A stretch of DNA of 64,000 bases from Achromobacter aegrifaciens. GTDB lineage: Bacteria > Pseudomonadota > Gammaproteobacteria > Burkholderiales > Burkholderiaceae_B. Shown piece after piece: positions 60,072 to 64,000 of this stretch. The DNA lies in the NCBI RefSeq assembly GCF_902859735.1, contig NZ_CADIJY010000001.1:1-64000 (forward strand), in the 5' to 3' direction. The position numbers and the translations under genes were made by a program. Numbering within the stretch: position 1 is the stretch's first letter; the number at the start of each line of letters is the position of its first letter. Below the pieces are notes generated by a model. It had not been told where the DNA came from, did not search any database, and saw only the letters and a program-made list of their open reading frames with translations.

Positions 60072-60938
60072 ATGGCAGTCGCCCTGGAACTCATTTCGCA
60101 GCATCGCTGCTTCGGCGGCTGGCAGCGCTATTACCGCCACGAGTCCGCGGAGATCGGCCTGCCCATGCGCTTCTCCGTCTACATTCCGCCGCAGGCCGAA
60201 GACGGTCCGGTCCCGGTGCTGTTTTATCTGGCCGGCCTGACCTGCACGGAAGAGACCTTCATGATCAAGGCGGGCGCCCAGCGGCTGGCTGCGGAACTCG
60301 GTGTCATGCTGGTCGCCCCGGATACCAGCCCGCGCGGCGCCAACGTGGCTGGCGAGGACGAAAGCTGGGACCTGGGCACGGGCGCGGGCTTCTACCTGGA
60401 CGCCACCACCCCGGCCTGGCGGGACCACTATCGCATGTACAGCTACGTGACGCAGGAACTGCACGGCATCGTCACGGGCGAGGCCCTGCCCGGCGACGCG
60501 TCGCGCACCGGCATCTTCGGCCATTCCATGGGCGGCCATGGCGCGCTGGTGCTTGCGCTGCGCAACCCCGGCAAGTTCCGCTCGGTGTCGGCATTTGCGC
60601 CCATCGCCGCGCCCAGCCAATGCCCCTGGGGCAAGAAGGCGTTCGGCGCCTATCTGGGCGACAAGACAGAGGACTGGGCCGCTTACGACGCGTCCGCGCT
60701 GATGCGCGGCGCCACCAACCCGTTTCCCGCCGGCATCCTGATCGACCAGGGCGAGTCGGACCAATTCCTGGCCGAACAGTTGTATCCCGAGGTATTCGAG
60801 GCCGCCTGCGCCGCTGCGGGCCAGCCGCTGGACCTGCGGCGCCACCCGGGCTATGACCACGGCTACTACTTCATCTCGACGTTCATCGAGGATCACATCC
60901 GGTTTCACGTCGAGCGGCTTGGAAAACCGGCGCCCTGA
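60072..60938 (+). CDS. fghA: S-formylglutathione hydrolase
   Basis: A 288-residue alpha/beta hydrolase of esterase-D type that releases formate and glutathione from S-formylglutathione in formaldehyde detoxification. LISQHRCFGGWQRYYRHES, PVLFYLAGLTCTEETF, nucleophile Ser152 in FGHSMGGHGAL, and the C-terminal His in GYDHGYYFISTFI. GGAGGAA lies five to six bases before ATG 60072; codons upstream are spacer. The usual partner adhC (class III alcohol dehydrogenase) is not adjacent. Confidence 0.95.
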   Translation: MAVALELISQHRCFGGWQRYYRHESAEIGLPMRFSVYIPPQAEDGPVPVLFYLAGLTCTEETFMIKAGAQRLAAELGVMLVAPDTSPRGANVAGEDESWDLGTGAGFYLDATTPAWRDHYRMYSYVTQELHGIVTGEALPGDASRTGIFGHSMGGHGALVLALRNPGKFRSVSAFAPIAAPSQCPWGKKAFGAYLGDKTEDWAAYDASALMRGATNPFPAGILIDQGESDQFLAEQLYPEVFEAACAAAGQPLDLRRHPGYDHGYYFISTFIEDHIRFHVERLGKPAP

Positions 60939-61031
60939 GGGCGCGCTTCTATACTGGCGGGCCTGCCGCGGCAGGCTGCTTGCGCGCCCCGGCGCGCCGC
61001 CTGCGGTCTGTGCTCAATAGGAACGCCTGAT

Positions 61032-61721
61032 TTGATCAACGGAATCGCTCCCTTCGTCTGGATACTGCTGGGCGCCGTCGTCGTCCTGCTGCCGGGCATC
61101 GTCATGCTGCTGGGCCGCGGCGGCCCGCGCGACGAGCGCGGCCGCAGGGTGTTCCAGTTCCGGCCGGTGCGCCGCCTGTTCGGCCTGATGCTGGTGCTGC
61201 TGGGATGCGTGTCGGGCCTGCTGGCCCTTTCGCTGGTGCAATTCTTCCGCCTGACGGCCGACGAGCCGGTGGCGCATGTTGAAGTGCGCCAGGTGGCCGA
61301 CGGCCAGTTCCAGGTCAGCGCCAGCGCGCCTGGCACGGGCACCAGGCAGTATGTCCTCTATGGGGACCAGTGGCAGATCGATGCCCGGGTCGTGCGCTGG
61401 CGGTTGCCGGCGCTGATGGCCGGCGTGCCGCCGCTATACCGGCTGGAGCGCCTGTCGGGCCGTTATAGCGATGCCGCGCGCGAGGCCTCCGCCACGCGCT
61501 CGGTCCACGCGCTGGATGACTGGCCGGCGCCGGACCTGGCATCGTTGAAGAAGAATTTCCCGAACTGGTTCCCGTTCGTCGATGTCCAATTTGGCAGCGC
61601 TGCGTACATGCCGCTGTTCGACGGCGCCCGCTACCAGGTGCTGATGGATCCGCGCGGGGCGCTGTTCGTGCGGCCCGATGGCGAGGCTACTGCCGAAGGC
61701 TTGAAGCGCCTGGGTTGGTAG
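61032..61721 (+). CDS. Membrane protein of unknown function, two N-terminal helices
   Basis: A 229-residue protein not assigned to a known family. Two hydrophobic helices (FVWILLGAVVVLLPGIVMLL at about 8-27; LFGLMLVLLGCVSGLLALSL at about 49-68) precede a soluble domain with VRWRLPALMAGVPPLYRLER and FPNWFPFVDVQFGSAAYMP. The start is TTG 61032, with AGGA nine to ten bases upstream; the next in-frame ATG would cut helix 1. It lies 93 bases after fghA and ahead of rpoH on the same strand. Confidence 0.7.
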   Translation: MINGIAPFVWILLGAVVVLLPGIVMLLGRGGPRDERGRRVFQFRPVRRLFGLMLVLLGCVSGLLALSLVQFFRLTADEPVAHVEVRQVADGQFQVSASAPGTGTRQYVLYGDQWQIDARVVRWRLPALMAGVPPLYRLERLSGRYSDAAREASATRSVHALDDWPAPDLASLKKNFPNWFPFVDVQFGSAAYMPLFDGARYQVLMDPRGALFVRPDGEATAEGLKRLGW

Positions 61722-61805
61722 GGCAAGCCGCGGCCGCGCCCGGATTCAGGGGCTGGCCATCTGCCGCCAGCGCTCGGTTGCCCACGGCGGCGCCCCACTC
61801 TAAAA

Positions 61806-61820
61806 AAATAAATGGGGACA
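61806..61820 (-). repeat. TGTCCC..TTATTT repeat, copy C
   Basis: Minus strand TGTCCC-CAT-TTATTT preceded by ATTA, same spacing as copy B and opposite orientation, about 2 kb beyond the RAYT-like gene start and 42 bases before the CIRCE element. Confidence 0.45.
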
Positions 61821-61861
61821 TAATGCGACGAATGAAACTTTGACGCGCCGCAATAGTCGAA

Positions 61862-61888
61862 TTAGCACTCCCAATACTAGAGTGCTAA
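61862..61888 (+). promoter_or_regulatory. CIRCE element (HrcA operator) upstream of rpoH
   Basis: TTAGCACTC-N9-GAGTGCTAA, an exact match to the CIRCE consensus bound by the HrcA repressor. It ends 46 bases before the preferred rpoH ATG. A possible -35 (TTGACG) lies at 61840-61845. Confidence 0.93.
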
Positions 61889-61934
61889 CATCGAATCCAT
61901 GTCGTTATCCCTTCGCCATCCGGAGACCCCCGCT

Positions 61935-62819
61935 ATGAAGCAACCCAGTACCTCGTTGGCCGCTTCCGGCAACGCCCTGGCGTTGGCCATTGCCAATCCG
62001 GGCGCACTTGGCACGATCGACGCTTATATTTCCTCGGTCAACCGCCTGCCGGTCCTGTCCGCGGAACGTGAAACCGAGCTTGGCCGCCGCCTGCGCGACC
62101 AGGAAGACCTGGGCGCCGCGCGCGAACTGATTCTGTCGCACCTGCGCCTGGTGGTGTCGGTGGCGCGCCAGTACCTGGGCTATGGATTGCCGCATGCCGA
62201 CCTCATCCAGGAAGGCAACGTCGGCCTGATGAAGGCCGTCAAGCGTTTCGATCCCGAGCGCGGCGTGCGCTTGGTGTCATTCGCCGTGCACTGGATCAAG
62301 GCTGAAATCCACGAATACATCATCCGCAACTGGCGCCTGGTGAAGGTCGCGACCACCAAGGCCCAGCGCAAGCTGTTCTTCAACCTGCGCAGCATGCGCC
62401 CCGACGGCCAGACGCTGGATCCGGAACAGGTCGACCACATCGCGCGCGAACTGAACGTGCGCCGCGAAGACGTGAGCGAAATGGAAGTGCGCCTGTCCGG
62501 CCGCGACATGTCGCTTGAAAACCAGGACGATGACGACGACAGCTACGCGCCCATCGCCTACCTGTCCGACGAGGGCCGCCAGGAACCCACCCGGGTGCTG
62601 GAACGCGCCGCCCGCGACCAGTTGCAAAGCGCTGGCCTGACCGACGCGCTGCAAGCGCTGGATCCGCGTTCGCGCCGCATCGTCGAAGCCCGCTGGCTGC
62701 AGGACGACGGCGGCGCCACGCTGCACGAACTGGCCCAGGAGTTCGGCGTGTCGGCCGAACGCATCCGCCAGATCGAAGCGGCCGCCCTGAAGAAGATGCG
62801 CGGCAATCTTGCCTCTTGA
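61935..62819 (+). CDS. rpoH: Heat-shock sigma factor RpoH (sigma-32)
   Basis: A 294-residue alternative sigma factor. Region 1.2/2: YISSVNRLPVLSAERETELG, LRLVVSVARQYLGYGLPHAD, LIQEGNVGLMKAVKRFDPER; the RpoH box QRKLFFNLR (residues 144-152); region 4 HTH near the end (TLHELAQEFGVSAERIRQIE). It directs RNA polymerase to chaperone and protease genes. ATG 61935 has GGAG about eleven bases upstream; an in-frame ATG at 61899 starts just after CIRCE without an SD and is less likely. CIRCE control by HrcA is expected. Confidence 0.96.
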   Translation: MKQPSTSLAASGNALALAIANPGALGTIDAYISSVNRLPVLSAERETELGRRLRDQEDLGAARELILSHLRLVVSVARQYLGYGLPHADLIQEGNVGLMKAVKRFDPERGVRLVSFAVHWIKAEIHEYIIRNWRLVKVATTKAQRKLFFNLRSMRPDGQTLDPEQVDHIARELNVRREDVSEMEVRLSGRDMSLENQDDDDDSYAPIAYLSDEGRQEPTRVLERAARDQLQSAGLTDALQALDPRSRRIVEARWLQDDGGATLHELAQEFGVSAERIRQIEAAALKKMRGNLAS

Positions 62820-62839
62820 GGCGGTTGCCGAACCATGCG

Positions 62840-62864
62840 AAGGGCCGCGATCAGCGGCCCTTTT
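62840..62864 (+). terminator. Terminator after rpoH
   Basis: Stem GGGCCGC / GCGGCCC (62842-62848 with 62854-62860), 5-base loop, then TTTT, followed by GCTTTT. Confidence 0.85.
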
Positions 62865-62944
62865 GCTTTTCTGGTGGGCCGCGGCCGCACATGAATAAAT
62901 TGATACAAATTTGGGCTGAAATTTTGCGCGGCGCGAGAAACTTA

Positions 62945-63085
62945 ATGAGGATCGCACCGCCTAACTTCATGTAGACCGCGAACTTCGGTTAGCAGTCTTG
63001 TCATCCGTCTCGGCTTCTCCTCTTTCCCCTCCCCTATGAGACGGATGCTTGCGGGGCACCATGCATATCTGGTGCCCCGTTTTTT
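62945..63085 (+). ncRNA. Candidate small RNA with C/U-rich loop (orphan terminator)
   Basis: No ORF lies between the rpoH terminator and the convergent cpdA gene, yet the + strand has: a short stem CTAAC / GTTAG (62961-62965 with 62988-62992); a 9-bp stem CATCCGTCT / AGACGGATG (63002-63010 with 63039-63047) enclosing a 28-base loop rich in C and T (cttctcctctttcccctccc); and a strong terminator with six T. Chained stem-loops ending in a terminator fit a 100-140 nt sRNA. The promoter is not resolved (TAATGA at 62944 is a weak -10), so the 5' end is a guess. Confidence 0.4.
63052..63085 (+). terminator. Strong orphan terminator, + strand
   Basis: A 9-bp stem CGGGGCACC / GGTGCCCCG (63052-63060 with 63071-63079), 10-base loop, six T. 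It follows the rpoH terminator by about 190 bases and has no + strand gene of its own. Confidence 0.88.
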
Positions 63086-63162
63086 ATGCGCGTCCGGTTC
63101 GCGCTTGCAGTCGACTCAAGCGGCAAACGCCGTGCGCTGACGAAGCAAGAGGCGCGGCCTGG

Positions 63163-64000
63163 CTAGGCCGCCTGGGCGTTGTCCGCGGCGGTCCTGGCGC
63201 CATGCCACAGGGCGTCCTGCACGCGCCGCACGCCCGTTGCCATCGAACCGTCCTGGTACAGCTTGATCCAGCGGTAGCCGGGCGCCATGTTGTCCACCAC
63301 ATGCTTGCCGTCGCGGATGCTGAACTGGAAGCAGGTCGAGGGCGTGGCCAGCATGCGCAGATTGTGGCGGCGGCGGTCGAACTCGTGGTGCACATGGCCC
63401 CACAGCAGCACGCGGACCTGCGGCCAGCGCGTCAACAGCTTGAACAGGGCCTGGGGGTTGTCGATCATCATCGAATCGTGCCAGTGGCTGTCGATCTGCA
63501 TGGGGTTGTGATGCATGGCGATCAGCGTGTGGCGGCCCGGAGCTTCGGCCAGCGCGGCCTCCAGCAGATCGAGCTGGCTCGCGGGCAGATGGCCGGCGTT
63601 GGAACCGGGCACGGTGGTGTCCAGCGCGACCACGCGCCAGGCGCCCACGTCCGTCACCGGAACCGACCATTGCGGCAGTTCCTGGCGCATCACGGCCGGC
63701 AGGTCATGGTTGCCTGGCAGGCAGCGGATGCTGGCCTGCGCCAGGGCGGGCGCCTCGGACAGGACGCGCGCCAGCCGGCGATAGGCCGCGGCCTCGCCGT
63801 CCTGGGACATGTCGCCGGTCGCCAGCAGCAGATCGGGGTGCTTGCCGTCCGCCTCGATCTGGCGCAGCACGGCGCGCAGGCTGGCGTCCGTGTTGACGCC
63901 CAGCATCGAGGTTTCAGGTTCGCCAAACAGATGGCTGTCGGTCAGCTGGACCAGCATGGCGGGCGCATCGTCGCGCCGGGTCAGGGAATGGATCCGGGCC
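63163..64000 (-). CDS. cpdA: Metallophosphoesterase, 3',5'-cyclic-AMP phosphodiesterase CpdA-like (5' end cut by window)
   Basis: A calcineurin-type phosphodiesterase. QLTDSHLFGEPETSMLGVN, LLLATGDMSQDGE, LPGNHDLP, IAMHHNPMQID and LLWGHVHHEFD give the full set of metal ligands for a dinuclear site. An ATG at 63957 (giving 264 residues) begins right at the first beta strand, and the frame stays open to the window edge; CpdA of E. coli carries a short N-terminal extension before this strand, so the true start probably lies beyond 64000. It hydrolyses cAMP or another cyclic nucleotide. Confidence 0.85.
   Translation of the reverse strand, partial: ARIHSLTRRDDAPAMLVQLTDSHLFGEPETSMLGVNTDASLRAVLRQIEADGKHPDLLLATGDMSQDGEAAAYRRLARVLSEAPALAQASIRCLPGNHDLPAVMRQELPQWSVPVTDVGAWRVVALDTTVPGSNAGHLPASQLDLLEAALAEAPGRHTLIAMHHNPMQIDSHWHDSMMIDNPQALFKLLTRWPQVRVLLWGHVHHEFDRRRHNLRMLATPSTCFQFSIRDGKHVVDNMAPGYRWIKLYQDGSMATGVRRVQDALWHGARTAADNAQAA

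Overview
The window reads as chromosomal DNA of a high-GC betaproteobacterium, most likely Alcaligenaceae (Bordetella/Achromobacter type). The reasons are the uniform GC-rich coding, a Bug-type tripartite-tricarboxylate binding protein, the unidirectional block mla - bolA - murA - hisGDCBHAF..IE - hinT - tatABC, a short-form HisG, and a CIRCE element in front of rpoH. This is inferred from gene content and order; no database search was run. There is no phage, integrase, intact insertion sequence or CRISPR array.

Layout. 1-3200: 3' part of rhlE (-) and a DUF945 (YdgA-like) protein (+). 3217-10100: a peptide-type ABC importer operon (-) of binding protein, two permeases, a double-ATPase protein and an amidohydrolase. 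10176-13044: a two-gene operon (-) of a DUF2868 membrane protein and a DUF3482 GTPase. 13088-17751: an AraC regulator divergent from an EamA exporter, then LysR - RidA - class V aminotransferase (-). 17886-19392: tRNA-Asn and tRNA-Thr flanking a GAF-domain membrane protein and a small co-translated ORF. 19460-24248: sspAB, the cytochrome bc1 operon petABC (-), and divergent mscL (+). 24366-28348: class II aldolase-like protein, AraC regulator, MFS transporter and GST. 28617-31002: a NIF3 protein divergent from a membrane-anchored DegS/AlgW-like protease, and a small HTH protein.

31047-47139 is one 16-kb run of minus-strand housekeeping genes. Reading along transcription: mlaF-E-D-A-C (outer-membrane lipid asymmetry), a YadG/YadH-like ABC exporter, bolA, murA (peptidoglycan), the histidine genes, a HIT hydrolase and the Tat translocase. 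Many junctions overlap by 1-4 bases, so translational coupling is likely. 47382-50688 holds an MFS - Bug - nitronate monooxygenase operon with a divergent LysR gene. 51661-58708 holds ompW and gltBD. 59075-60938 holds a degenerate RAYT/Y1-transposase-like gene and S-formylglutathione hydrolase. 61032-64000 holds a small membrane protein, rpoH and a CpdA-type phosphodiesterase.

The Rieske protein PetA has a twin-arginine signal, so it probably depends on the TatABC system encoded here. The signals judged most worth following are: an orphan hairpin array with a C/U-rich loop and a strong terminator between rpoH and cpdA (candidate sRNA); a transposase-like protein that has lost its catalytic residues, with a small family of TGTCCC-N0-3-TTATTT repeats around it; the lack of an mlaB (STAS) gene in the mla operon; an FNR-type box at ompW; and the uncharacterised DUF2868/DUF3482 GTPase pair.
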